Shown: positions 11,153 through 21,531 of the stretch, one piece after another
Layout of the letters: the number at the start of each line of letters is the position of its first letter
How positions within the stretch are numbered: position 1 is the stretch's first letter
The notes under the pieces: model-generated
Seen by the model: the letters and a program-made list of their open reading frames with translations, nothing else
Told to the model about the DNA's origin: nothing
The model's database searches: none
Position numbers and translations under genes: made by a program
Assembly: GCA_013433145.1 (NCBI GenBank)
Contig: CM024169.1
Location: 6,612,501 to 6,676,500 of the forward strand
DNA length: 64,000 nucleotides
Reading direction: 5' to 3'
DNA from: Ascaris suum
Lineage: Eukaryota > Nematoda > Chromadorea > Rhabditida > Ascarididae

Positions 11153-11466
11153 ATGCTAAGCGTCCCCATCGAAAAAGAAAGACAGACCATCATCACCTGT
11201 ATCCGATTTGCTCTTTTTATTGTTCTCAACCATCTCAAGTCGACCTGTCGATACATTTTCCGATACTGCGAACTTCACAGCTCATCCATCATTGGGTTCG
11301 CCCAATTTGTTTTCTGTCTCAACGATAGGTATTTTTCGTCCAATGGACCCCAGATGGTAAATTGGGAGACTCGTCTGTTGTTTTTCAGCAGTGCTACATG
11401 ATTGGTCCGTCCTTTTGCAGACTGCACGTTTACTGCGCGGCATCAACAGTGTCTATGGGTTGCTGA
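11153..11466 (+). CDS. Candidate two-exon small gene, 73 aa model
   Basis: Exon 1, 11153-11328, starts at ATG (MLSVPIEKERQTIITCIRFA), has one moderately hydrophobic segment and ends GATAG/gtattt. A 92-base intron ends gtccttttgcag. Exon 2, 11421-11466, completes the split codon and ends TGA after 14 more residues. Phases agree. Read without splicing, exon 1 continues to a TGA at 11399. A 6-bp stem with a TTCG loop lies inside exon 1 (11291-11306). Not recognised. Confidence 0.38.
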
Positions 11467-11615
11467 ATTTTTTTGAAGAGATTTTGCTCATGAGGCGATT
11501 CTTCACATATTCGTCAAATCATAGCCCTTTGTGTTAGTGGAAGCTTCACTCTGCAGTATTTGCAAGAAACCATTATTCAGATCCCAGTAAATGGAATCTG
11601 CTTTCACTTTTACAG

Positions 11616-11705
11616 ATAACTGGTTGTGGACATTCTATCAACTTGGTCGCTATGTTTTTTAATGCATCACCATCAGTTTGTCGGAGAACCTCATTCGGCG
11701 GCTAG
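11616..11705 (+). CDS. Candidate terminal exon, 29 aa
   Basis: The acceptor ctttcacttttacag is followed by 29 codons and TAG (begins ITGCGHSINLVAMFFNASPS). An alternative in-frame reading from ctctgcag at 11556 runs through this acceptor and stops just inside it. Too short to stand alone. Confidence 0.22.
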   Translation: MTGCGHSINLVAMFFNASPSVCRRTSFGG

Positions 11706-11972
11706 TGCAGAATGACCTCATAATTCCTCGATTATACCCTCTAAGATTATACATACTTCCGAATGCAGCTTATTGCCCAGTCTTTTCGTGTTTGACAGCT
11801 TCTTTTCAATTCCGATATTCTTAGTCCTTCAGTTGTTCCAGTTTGACTTGAAATGCTTGTGTATTGGTTGAGAAGAATATGTGCTCCTGACAGAGAATAG
11901 GTGCGTTTGATGCACGCCACCGATTTGTGTAAAGAAATCTTGATTCACATCATTAAAGTCGGATTCTGACAC

Positions 11973-12130
11973 CTCAGTAAGATAGATCGCCTTATTGGAA
12001 ACCATCTTACATGTTGACACGCGATAACAAGAACGCTTGGACAAGTGGATCTTCATGCTACGATTGCAATGGAGCTCTTCCGAGAGGGTTCCTACATTTC
12101 TCTGACCAACTGCAGACATCTTCGATGGTA
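11973..12130 (+). repeat. Inverted duplication, left arm
   Basis: About 158 bases that recur, reverse-complemented and slightly diverged, at 12351-12509. On this arm a plus-strand frame contains a C-x2-C pair followed by a C-x-H pair (SGSSCYDCNGALPR, then NCRH after removal of one extra G near 12088). The extra G makes the frames differ between arms. The spacing loosely recalls the first half of a RING-type zinc site, but later cysteines are incomplete. Likely a duplicated, decayed gene piece or a repeat-family member. Confidence 0.85.
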
Positions 12131-12350
12131 TACTCTCAGATCTATAAGGAATTCACACAAGTCATCATTAAGCGCATCAATAGTGGCACTGCCGTGTTCA
12201 AAATGCACTAAGGAAGCCTGCTATGCGAGAGCTGTTCGAGCTTATATCGCATACACGCAATCGCTAGATCCGAGGAAGCGCGAAAGGATCAAATTGCGTT
12301 GCTCTCGTTGATTTGAAAAAACTTTCATTCGGTAAAAAGGCTCCAATAGT
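12131..12350. other. Spacer between inverted arms
   Basis: About 220 bases. A plus-strand frame continues from the left arm to TGA near 12311 and includes a C-x2-C (PCSKC) and a basic tail. It could be the rest of the decayed coding piece whose start lies in the arm. Confidence 0.4.
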
Positions 12351-12509
12351 TACTCCTTCGAAGATGTCTGCAATTGATCAGAGAAATGTAGGAACCTCTT
12401 GGAAGAGCTCCATTGCAATTGTAGCACGAAGACCCACTTGCCCAAGCTTTCTTGTTATCGCGTGTCAACATGTAAGACGGTTTCCAATAAGGCGATCTAT
12501 CTTACTGAG
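12351..12509 (-). repeat. Inverted duplication, right arm
   Basis: Reverse complement of 11973-12130 with scattered substitutions. Read on the minus strand it keeps the C-x2-C and C-x-H block in one uninterrupted frame (SGSSCYNCNGALPRGSYISL), unlike the left arm. The two arms can form a long imperfect stem in a transcript. Confidence 0.85.
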
Positions 12510-12613
12510 ATGTCGTATTGTGGAATTCTCTGATGTTTTTTTGAACGACTTCGACGTTCATTTCTGTTTGAACTCTCTTCTCGCATGTTGAGTTTCTTCT
12601 TACCGCAGCTATT

Positions 12614-12617
<4 letters not shown>

Positions 12618-12699
<82 letters not shown>
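12618..12699. repeat. (AT)n microsatellite, about 82 bp
   Basis: Uninterrupted alternating A and T, 0.1 kb to the right of the inverted duplication. Confidence 0.98.
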
Positions 12700-12701
<2 letters not shown>

Positions 12702-12703
12702 AT

Positions 12704-12757
12704 GAGGTAGGAGAGAGGAGAAGGGAAGGAGGGAGAGAAAGGGAGGGGGAGAGGGGA
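12704..12757 (+). repeat. Polypurine (GA-rich) run
   Basis: Almost pure G and A for about 54 bases, directly beside the AT tract. Polypurine DNA of this length could adopt triplex structure; here that is only an inference. Confidence 0.9.
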
Positions 12758-12808
12758 CCAGTTTAACTCAGGTTACTTCACAGTTTTGTCGCTGATTTAG
12801 ATTGCAAA

Positions 12809-12863
12809 ATGAATCTTTTGCGGGGCGATCTTATGGCCGTTGACTCTATGTATTCAAAACCTT
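12809..12863 (+). CDS. Candidate first coding exon
   Basis: ATG in a good context (tgcaaaATGA), 18 codons (MNLLRGDLMAVDSMYSKP) and then a strong donor, T/gtgagt. It ends in phase 1 and does not join in phase to the terminal exon at 13034, so an intermediate exon would be needed if they belong together. Confidence 0.25.
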
Positions 12864-13033
12864 GTGAGTTTTATTATTTGCTCATTCTTATGCAAGCAGT
12901 TGTCTTAGTGCGCCAAAGTATGGACGCACATACTGTGCTATTACCTCTGAAACGCTTTTCAACTTATTTTAGCTGAGAAGCAATTTTTTGTCATTTAATT
13001 TTGCGCTGAGCTGAGAAATTCTTTCTGTTCTAG

Positions 13034-13160
13034 CTATGAATTCCTAGATTTCCACCTAAACATCCCACGCTTAATCGCCAACACTCCAACTATTCTTGAT
13101 GAATATGATGCAATGTTCCACCATCTCACCACATTTTCACAACCCTCACTACACCGCTGA
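13034..13160 (+). CDS. Candidate terminal exon, 41 aa
   Basis: A very good acceptor (ttctttctgttctag) is followed by 41 codons and TGA. The peptide is rich in His, Leu and acidic residues (YEFLDFHLNIPRLIANTPTI), with many C-ending codons. Not recognised. A further plus-strand open stretch (13193-13302, basic N-terminal half, Ser/Thr-rich end) follows and may be another exon reading. Confidence 0.38.
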
Positions 13161-13509
13161 CAAGCACATAGATGTTCGGCACATGACTTAAAAACTGTAT
13201 TTCAAGCGTTTGCTGCAAAAGTATCATATGTGGGCGCAGCGGTATGTATGCCTCCACAGTACTTCCAATTCGTCGGCTACAGAGTCAACTGCAATGAACT
13301 AACTGAGCATTGTTAAGTGTGCTTGACTGCTTCATTGGCTGCCTCCAAGCTCATTTTCTTTCGTATTGATTAACTCTTAAATCGGCTGGAAATAAAGAAC
13401 TGTTCCAGGAAATTCGTGAGCCATTTCCTGGGTGGTTTCTGCACACGATTTTAAGAAATGCTCTAATCGCCTCTGAGTCACTGCAGTTTCTGATGGCTGC
13501 TTCGTATTT

Positions 13510-13713
13510 ATGTGTGTATGTGCGTGTTTGCTTGCGCTTTCTTCTGCTGTTATTTTAAACTGTGGAACCAGTGAAGCTTTGAATATGAAAGCTGCCGGGT
13601 GTCAGCTGCATATGAGGGTGCCCCACTATAAAAAATTTCATGCCCATTCATCAAGTCCAAAAAGCCGATCGATGCTAAATGTGCGCAATAATTTGAGTGT
13701 AAGGATGAACTGA
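13510..13713 (+). CDS. Candidate small secreted basic peptide, 67 aa
   Basis: ATG opens a typical signal-peptide-like start (MCVCACLLALSSAVILNCGT), and a small-residue site after it would suit cleavage. The rest is short, basic, and rich in His and Ser. The stop TGA (13711-13713) is followed at once by AATAAA (13714-13719), so a transcript could end here with almost no 3' UTR. An acceptor-like gagtcactgcag lies about 25 bases before the ATG, possibly a trans-splice site if this is a nematode. A minus-strand frame overlaps. Role unknown. Confidence 0.42.
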   Translation: MCVCACLLALSSAVILNCGTSEALNMKAAGCQLHMRVPHYKKFHAHSSSPKSRSMLNVRNNLSVRMN

Positions 13714-13719
13714 AATAAA
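13714..13719 (+). terminator. AATAAA poly(A) signal
   Basis: It directly abuts the TGA of the 67-aa candidate. Confidence 0.5.
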
Positions 13720-14295
13720 GTAAAGTAAAAGTGAGCACTTATGTGCTACTTTCTAGCAATCCATAGAACTAGTTGATGTTTTCAGTGAAATTGCCTAAAG
13801 CTCCTATCACGTCAACTCCTCAGAGACGATCTTTCACTTCCTTTGAACGCTGTTCTGTTATTTGGTTGATGAGGTGAAGCGAAAAAAGTGCACAGTGTGG
13901 CTAACTTATATGCTTCTTTTTCGATTCTCTAAAAACATGCAATAACGTTCTCTTTGCAGCATTGTCTGCGATCGTTGAACAAAGATCACCGATATTAGCC
14001 TGTCTCATAAATATATGACAAGGATTGTCGCATGAATGATCTGTGAGGACTGCCAAATAAAAAGTCTAACGAATACTTCATTCTTCATAAGCCATCTTCT
14101 TCTCTTGCTTCTAATTCTTAATTCATCCGCATTATTAATGGTGATTAATATGTCATATGACGTCATTTCGAACTGCGTTCGTCTATGATCTCGAACGGTT
14201 TTAATTATTCTAGAAAAATGCAACCGGAAGAAACACTTAACATCGAATATTTTATTCTCATTAAACGTGCCGCGTCATTGTTTGACAATTTTCAG

Positions 14296-14634
14296 CCGAA
14301 TTTTCCTTGAACAGTCAAGATCAGCCGGTGGCCAACGAGAAGAGTGCTCTTGAAATTCACTTACAAACATATCTGGATGCAGTAGAAAGAAGCTCTTCAT
14401 GTTAACGAAGCATTTGCTGCAACTCAAACTTTACTGCCTCCAGTGCCTTGAGAAATTCATGATCTCACCTCTCAAAGGCAGCTTTGCTATGAATAAAACA
14501 TTACTGACAGATCTACAAGTCCCACTCATAGCACTGCTCCAGAAGTTGTCAATGAAGCAAAAAATATACACAAGACGCAACATTTTGAACACAGCCTCTG
14601 CCTTTCAAAACGAAAATATAGTTCTTATTCCTAA
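14296..14634 (+). pseudogene. Broken coding sequence after a good acceptor
   Basis: The acceptor gacaattttcag opens 35 hydrophilic codons (QDQPVANEKSALEIHLQTYL) to TAA at 14403. Shifting by one base at about 14400 continues the same style of sequence to 14634, with in-frame TGA and TAA inside it (VNEAFAATQTLLPPVP; later STAPEVVNEAKNIHKTQHFE). Alternatively an 87-codon Leu-rich ATG frame (14399-14662) is the real one and this is its shadow. Decay by one frameshift and two stops is my reading, at modest confidence. Confidence 0.3.
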
Positions 14635-14662
14635 CAACCAATCCTATTCGGTCAGCTTATAG

Positions 14663-14849
14663 CATTAAAAGTCGCGGTTTGCACAATCTCTCTTCAATTG
14701 TCTATCAGCTCATTCTATAATTTCACCATAAAGTTTTGCTTCGTTTTGCAGCCAAGGTAATTGATTTATGGATCACCATAGCACCTACTTGTCATGCGAA
14801 TTTCAAACGCACAATTCAGAAAAAAGCACTAGCAACCCTCTGAAGTTGT
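14663..14849. other. No feature seen
   Basis: Short spacer before a tandem duplication. Confidence 0.4.
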
Positions 14850-14900
14850 GTTTTGTGCTTTATAGAAGTGCGTTAGCGGAGTTTTGTGCTTTATAGAAGT
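14850..14900 (+). repeat. 20-bp direct repeat, period 31
   Basis: GTTTTGTGCTTTATAGAAGT occurs at 14850-14869 and again exactly at 14881-14900, separated by 11 bases. Confidence 0.95.
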
Positions 14901-15924
14901 AATATTCTTAAATAATGTAATGCAATGTTTTCATTGCTTTCCTACAGTGAGTGTCACTTGTGTCATGCTTAGGAGGGACAGACGTAATGTAATCACTTCC
15001 GTTTATTAAAAAAATTGGATAGAAATGAGCATTTCGCCAGCATCTTATCATATGCAAACGTCTCCGAATGAATTTACGCTTCAAACTAAGCCAATATGGA
15101 AGTGAAACCAGCGCTGGCAGCGTGGGGCCGAGAACGATGATACAGCCAACTAGCTGACAATACTATTATTAACTACTAGTAGTCAGCATTATATAAACAG
15201 TATTAACAACTATTAAGCATTAACACAGTAGTAGACCTGTTAATAACTGCTAATGGATAGCAATCGAGTAAGTGAATTCGGATGGCAGCGTTGGTCACTA
15301 GTCATATTTTTCACTTTTGCCCCTCATCCATTTTTCAAGCTACCAGCAGTTAGCTAGTTACTAGAAGCGAGCCGTAGCACTACTAATATAGTACTATGTT
15401 AAAGTTATTCACGAAGAATGTTTCCTCGACGCATTCACATGGCGTGGATTATTTCAGTTGTTGTTTTATTATCTGAAAGTCGTTTCTCGTATACTTCACC
15501 TTTCTTCAGCTTTACCTGAATTCAGTTCACATCGAGCGCACTTCGGCCGGTAAACGGTGAATTTTAAAAAACCGCCTGTTTCAAATGGAGTTTAGTGGCA
15601 ATCGAATACCTTCGTTCACCGACTGTCCGTTATTGCCTTTTGAGAGGTAAACTTTTTCGCGAGGCATTTGAAGGAACGCGGATGTACCAAGTTCATTCGC
15701 AGCAACGGTTTGATCAGTGTAGGACTCCGTTTTTGAAACATTTGGAATTTGAAGACATTACTCAGAAGTAGACGGAAAGCAACTCCGTTGAAATGTAAAA
15801 GTGTGGTGGGGATTATTCATGCGGGGAAGTGCTTAAGGAGCAGGAAATATATGAAAAATAATGTGCTCCAAAACGCTAACTATACTGATAGTAGTACCAC
15901 TACACTGACGTTAACTGCTAATAA
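14901..15924. other. Gene-free, TA/CTA-rich patches
   Basis: Patches near 15140-15250, 15350-15400 and 15880-15945 are enriched in short words such as ctaataact, tagtagt and ttaataac. Similar words recur near 20650-20710. They may be remnants of a repeat, but I could not align clean copies. Confidence 0.4.
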
Positions 15925-16179
15925 CTAGCTGCTGATAACTCTAAAAATGGAGAAGAGGTGATAGGTCGTCTCGATCATAAGAGATCCAGGAAGAAAAAAC
16001 AAATCGTGCAGTTATTCCAAGTTTTCTGGGGATTAACCCTAATCGATGGGATAAAAGAGGTGGCATCTGCTGGAGAAACGATATGGGAAAAAACTGCTGT
16101 TTACAAGCTTATGCAAAGCGTCAGTCGGGAGCACGATGAAACATTCGAGCAGCGTAAGGGAAGACAACAATTTCAGTGA
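15925..16179 (+). CDS. Candidate ORF or exon, 84 aa, highly charged
   Basis: Open from after a TAA to TGA. Composition is strongly coding-like: a lysine/arginine cluster (HKRSRKKKQIVQ), a mixed hydrophobic core and an acidic/Gln end (SREHDETFEQRKGRQQFQ). No ATG lies near the start, so it would be an internal or terminal exon, or a fragment. No acceptor of good quality is visible. Not recognised. Confidence 0.35.
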   Translation, partial: LAADNSKNGEEVIGRLDHKRSRKKKQIVQLFQVFWGLTLIDGIKEVASAGETIWEKTAVYKLMQSVSREHDETFEQRKGRQQFQ

Positions 16180-16763
16180 AGCCAACAGTACCAAAGGATG
16201 AATAAACATTCATTGCAACACCAACATTGCTTTGTCGTTCTGTTCCTTAGGCTTTTGGCTGATTCACGCGATTGCTATTAAAGAAAAAACAAAAGAGGCT
16301 TATGGCCATCAACGCCAAAATTACTTTTCCTTCTCGCGCATTTGCTCGGAGAAAATCCCTCATAGAGTCTTACTAGGTTTTTTGCAAAAAATTGCTCTTT
16401 TGCAGTAATATGAGTCTGCTGGCAAGCAGATGTTGCATTAGTAATATTTAAACGAATGCCGGAGGTCCATTAAACGCCAGCTCTAGAAAATGCTGATCGG
16501 CAAGATGGATCAACTTGTACAAAAAGCCTTTCGTCAGGGACATTGAACGCATTAGAACGGCGTTTGCGTTTAATTGCGTTTCTTTCAAACAGCGTTTCTT
16601 TTCAAATGCGCTTCTAATGGCGGTTTCTTAGATGCGCTTAATATAGTCTACTGTATTTCGGTTTTTCCTCATAGTTGAGAATGGTCCATCCAGTTGGGTT
16701 CTTTCATTAGTCCGTCATATAGTTTGTGAAGGATATCCGTTAGTTTGCAATTATTTAAAACCT

Positions 16764-17298
16764 TCAATTGCCCAAATTTGAGACTTGAGCGAAGAAGACT
16801 GATTCTGTCGAGGGGAAAAAGTGCCAGGAAAAAGCATCTCTGTAAGGGTTACCTCCCCTAGCCTGTTTAGCCGTCCAGGTCTCTTTGAGGGCCTGCACCC
16901 TCTGTCGAGCTACGACCGAGTAAATTGCGAGACAACGCAAGTATAAGGGGCGAATAGTTAATCACATTTGTGCAGCAAAATGACAAGCAAGTAGGGACGC
17001 AAGATAGCTTGAATCGCAGGCACGATTTCGCAGCCGAACTCTTCGCTGCCACTGATCAATTCTCGCACTTCAACGTCCACCCGTAGGTCTGCCCAGTCTT
17101 TAGACCGGTTCAGAAGCTGAATTGAATACATGAGCACATCAACCCTCTTCATATCTTCCCTAGTCGGCCTCAGGCTAGCCTCATGACACTTGCTGGGTCG
17201 TTTCATCTGGTCTTACGCTGCTGACCTAGTTCTCACGGCGCACTATTCCGCGCTTGATCTATAGCCGACCGGTATACCTCACATCTCGACGTGTGCAA
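16764..17298 (-). pseudogene. Frameshifted coding island, unrecognised
   Basis: Minus strand, visibly richer in G+C than its surroundings. Three adjoining open pieces read in order. About 17298-17240 contains CEVYRSAIDQARNSA and ends at TGA. 17206-16958 is an ATG frame of 82 codons (contains STEP-like charged runs such as LLNRSKDWADLRVDVEVREL). About 16970-16764 (RQRVQALKETWTAKQARGGN, ending NLGN and TGA) is reached by a one-base frame change at the preceding stop. Either a decayed gene or exons with very short introns. Family unknown. Confidence 0.35.
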
Positions 17299-18302
17299 TC
17301 ATTTGCTATCACTGTTAAGTCGAATAAAATTTCGCTAAAAATAAACGCCAGTGTACTCCACAAAGCTTGCCTTATATAAAGTGAGAAAGGACGAAACCGG
17401 ATATTAGGTCAGGAGGTTGACATGCCTTTAAAAAGTAATGTGGGCAAAGGACAGAATCATAGCGCAGTTTTCTGCATGTCAGCGGTCATAATATGGATAT
17501 GGGAGCTTCACACTAAGAATGTAACGTACTCAAAAGCTAATAAATCTTTCACCTCAGGCAGATGATGAAATAAAGAAACTGTCCCTTTTCAGCTCTTAGT
17601 CTTTCCTTTTTGTAGTTTCTGAGAGCTCATTTAATAGTCCGATTTTCGATGGAACGCACTATTTTTCATTCTGCTAAAGTTCTGCCAGCTTCTTTTCAAT
17701 TACTGCCATCGGCGTTGTGGTTTTTTGTTGTTGCGTCTGCCCCTGTTATTCTCAATTGTTTAACTGTATGCTTTTTTGTGGGACTATAGGTGTATGAACC
17801 GTGACCGCATTGATCAATAGGCGCACCAAACTATCTCTGCAACTGCGTTTTAGTAGAACTTCCACTGGAAACCAGAATTTCGGTCAGTTTTCACCGACCG
17901 AAACTGGGCGCCACATTTTTCCCAAGTATAGCCTAAACTCCCCTTCTGCCTAAAATGTCTTCATTCTATGCCTTCGGTCAGGGCTTTTGAAGTGCACTTG
18001 ACTTCTGCCAAACTCTGATGACAAATAAAGCACTCATTAAGTTACTGATTAAGTAAAATTTCGTTTACTTACAATTTTATCTCTAATGACGCCTAAATCC
18101 TCGTGTCATCGGCATTCGTCAGCCTCACACATTTCTGGCAGGGCAAAATGCATTCGCTGAAATCCTTCACCTCTATGTTGGTTCGGAGTGAACAATCATG
18201 TGCTATCCGAATGTCTTTTTATGCACACCCTAACTACATACGAGTATAAAGTTCGGGGTTCGGAAAATGTTGTCCGTAATTGAACTGAAGGAGGAAAGGA
18301 CT
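17299..18302. other. No gene seen
   Basis: Only short frames on both strands and no notable repeat. Confidence 0.4.
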
Positions 18303-18548
18303 TCAGATGAATGAATTCAGGAACTTTAGAAAATTTGTGAGTTCAACGTTAAACTTATGTCCATTTCGAACAGGAATGCTCATAATGTAGGATATCATTT
18401 TATTGCTAGCTGTTAATGGCTCGAGTGTTGATGATTGTCTAGGAGAATGGCTGCTGAGGTGAGTTTTGCAGTGAATGATCTTGCAGTCTGACTGGACACT
18501 AGCTTTTGAGCAAGTTTTGGTGCAGGAATTCGCGAGCAAGGATAACAT
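18303..18548 (-). CDS. Candidate ORF, 81 aa, Cys/Ser-rich start
   Basis: ATG-started minus-strand frame ending TGA. The N-terminus has four cysteines within 30 residues (LLANSCTKTCSKASVQSDCK), then a Ser-rich linker and an amphipathic end (FNVELTNFLKFLNSFI). It could be a small secreted protein, but the leader is weakly hydrophobic. No splice support. Confidence 0.3.
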   Translation of the reverse strand: MLSLLANSCTKTCSKASVQSDCKIIHCKTHLSSHSPRQSSTLEPLTASNKMISYIMSIPVRNGHKFNVELTNFLKFLNSFI

Positions 18549-19434
18549 ATTAAATTTTGGAATTGATTTTGTGACTTGAATATTGAGCGAAATTTGAAAT
18601 TGTAAACAACTGACTATGAACCTGGGTGCACCAGCTAACCGATTTTGTGAGGGATGATAACACCATTTAAATTAAAGCACTCGAAACAATACCTTTTGAG
18701 GAGATCAAATTACGCTGAAGAAAATGCGTTGGGTTCAGGTGCCGACTTTAAGATCGGATTAAATTTCCAAAGGAAAAGTGCCACACATCTTGATATCGCA
18801 CTCAGAACACTGTAATGCTGCAAATATTTTGAGGAACAGAATGCTTAATCAGAGCAGCGAGATCATACTCTAAGGCCATATTTATGTCTTTGTTGAGGCT
18901 TTATACACTGGCCGTATAAAGTATAATATCAGGAAGAACCGTTGGTGAAGAAGAGTGGAGAAAATGCCACGTGCATTTCAGCTACGAGATCAATAAAGGG
19001 AATTGGGAAGCAGAAAGTCGGACGCATTATTAAACACTTTTCAAATGAAACATAAAGAACTGAAATGCTGTGATGGCGGATTATTGTAAGATAGCCGAGT
19101 ATACTTGAGGCTTCAATTTCTTTACAATATTTGCATCAATACCTTCGCTTGGCTATTGCATTACTCGAGTAGATGAGCTCTGCGGCACCTGGAAGTACAT
19201 CTTTTTTTCCTCACTCATTTTACCCCAAAGTAGGCCTCACGCTCATTAAATAGCATCCGCTCTTTTTGAGTAGAAAATCCACCACAGCCGTTTTTCTTAT
19301 TTTCAGCGCATTGCTTTTAAGATCCTTAGATAATTTTGCGGCCTTCGCAAAACGTCACAGCTGTCTGCCAACATCGAAAGCCAAATATTCCGCTCTTTTA
19401 TGCTGGAAAATTGAATGAATATTGCGAATAGTAG

Positions 19435-19629
19435 CTAGTATCGATTGACTTGGTTCGCATTAATGGCGCCGCTTGGTGATGAAGACAGAACTCGCTTCTT
19501 TAGGAGGAATTTTTCAGCTCGATCGTGCGTCGAGAAGCAAGAGAGATTGTCATACTTTCTCTGCGTAGAATTACTGCTCAATGCTGCCACCATCCTCCGC
19601 ATCTCCTCTTTCGATTTCCGGCATTCAGC
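19435..19629 (-). CDS. Candidate exon, basic/Ser-rich, 64 aa
   Basis: Minus-strand frame open from after TGA to TAG. The product is hydrophilic (RKSKEEMRRMVAALSSNSTQ; DRAEKFLLKKRVLSSSPSGA). Downstream minus-strand ATG at Met-10 would give 54 residues. A plus-strand frame of 67 codons (19445-19648) occupies the same GC-richer DNA. I favour minus on charge content. No domain recognised. Confidence 0.3.
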   Translation of the reverse strand, partial: AECRKSKEEMRRMVAALSSNSTQRKYDNLSCFSTHDRAEKFLLKKRVLSSSPSGAINANQVNRY

Positions 19630-19648
19630 TCAGGCGTTGTCTCCTTGA

Positions 19649-20761
19649 AGAGCCTTTAGAAATTCTTTTGATCAAACTGATTCGTGCACAAATTTCCGCT
19701 AAATTTTGTTAAAAATATATATTTTTGAAGAATGGAATTTCCACAGTAAGAAAAATTTTTGGCTTACCAGCAGCAAAGAGTTCGCTCATTTCTATTGCTT
19801 TTTCCTATCACTAGGACGCGACAGAGCTAGATTTCGAAAAATTTTTGCGCTATCCTGCACTTAAGAATGGAAACCTGGAGCGGCTTCTAAGGTGAGTTGC
19901 TCAGAGATAAAGATGCAAATTTCATCTTGCCGCATATCCTCAAATAATGCTCTGCTCTTTTTCAAATTATCCCCTCGTTCTAGGAGAAAGGGTAGTTTCT
20001 CTCCGTCTGACGTCGCCTCTGTCGTTTATAAAATCTGAGGGAAGTTTCTCACGCAGTTATTTCGTCGTTTGCAGAGGTATTGTCCCTATGGCCGCATAGG
20101 CGAATTTGTGTAAGCCGGAAATTTTAAAATATTGCTGCTGATGATTGATCGCTATTACTTTAATTAAGGGGTATGTGTGACGAAACAAAACGAGTGGAGA
20201 CCGGGATTTTCTTTTGAAACGTTGCTGCTGCTGTTCGAATTTTCTGACAGCCAGCATTTGCACTGTTCGATGAAGTCTGTACGACTGAAATTGGGGTTCA
20301 AAATAAGACGTAAATCAAACTAAGACTTCTTGGACCATACATAATAAACTGTAATGAGTGAAGTGGAGCGGAAGTTTTTCCAAGTTTTTCAGCTATACAC
20401 TACCCCTTGAAGCACCAACTTCTTATCTTTTCGCACAACGGAATGCGTTGTTTCAGCATCCCTTTCCCATGTAGTACGAACTTTGGTGAGATGTAATTAC
20501 CAGTAGTGACAGTAGATGAGTGGTGCGACAATGAGGAGTTGTAAGCAGTTCTATCAGCAGTTTTGAGTAAGTAGCATTGAGCAGCAGGCTGTAACTAATT
20601 ACTTTGATAGTTGTAAGGAATCGAGGCTTATTTCAGGAGGGAGTGCTAACAATTTAAGTAACCACTATTAATAGTACTATAATAAGACTTAAATATTAAT
20701 ACTATAAGTAAGCAAGCGGAGTGTGCCAGCAGCTTCAATGCCTATAATCAATACAAGACAT

Positions 20762-20763
<2 letters not shown>
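19649..20763. other. No gene seen
   Basis: Short frames only. TA-rich words near 20650-20710 resemble those at 15.1-15.9 kb. Confidence 0.4.
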
Positions 20764-20908
<145 letters not shown>

Positions 20909-21354
20909 GCGCCTGGTTACTTTATAGCTGGAATGAACGGCGTGCTTAAAAGACCTCGTACACCTCCATTTACAGTGCCAGGAAAATTTAATTAAGGCAA
21001 CTCGTCTAATACGGCGATGCCGTCTAGGTCCAAGCTTCAGTTTTAGGTCAATCGCCACCCACTACTTACTTTCGCGAGGCTTCTGCTGTATTATAGAGAG
21101 ATACTGAAATGTCGGCTTCCTGGATAATTCTCTACCTTTGCCAGGCTGCAGAACTCTTGAGCAACCCCCCTCATTCAATACACGTTCTCCACGATAATAC
21201 GCCTTCCTTCAAGTTTCGAGTGCTATGATACCTGAGGCTCTCTTTTGTTGTTTAGTGGTATACTTGTGAAGCTTTGTCGCAATAAATTCCGTTGTCTAGA
21301 AGTTGGATATAGTTGATGAGTTGAACCGCTTGGACGCTGTCACATAAATGTGCA

Positions 21355-21531
21355 GGTAAGTGCGTAAACGCACGCAGGACGACGCGCCCACGCACAACAC
21401 ACAGCCTAGACGCAAGGACTCACACAGAAACACGCATACATACATACATTCACACAGCATGCACGTACTCGTAAACACACGTATCCACAAGCACACATAC
21501 ATGCACACATATGCAAGCACGTACACACAAG
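21355..21531 (-). repeat. Degenerate CA/GT-rich repeat
   Basis: Many short CACA, CATACA and CACG words on the plus strand, with one clean run of CATA units. This produces the spurious minus-strand frame at 21296-21526. A decayed dinucleotide or ACAT-type repeat. Confidence 0.75.

Noticed and set aside
11291..11306. 6-bp stem with TTCG loop
   Set aside because: Short, and inside a coding candidate; likely incidental.
15925..16179. Transposase helix-turn-helix idea for the charged frame
   Set aside because: No catalytic motif or terminal repeats found.
21296..21526. Minus-strand Cys/Val-rich 76-codon frame
   Set aside because: Produced by the CA/GT-rich repeat.
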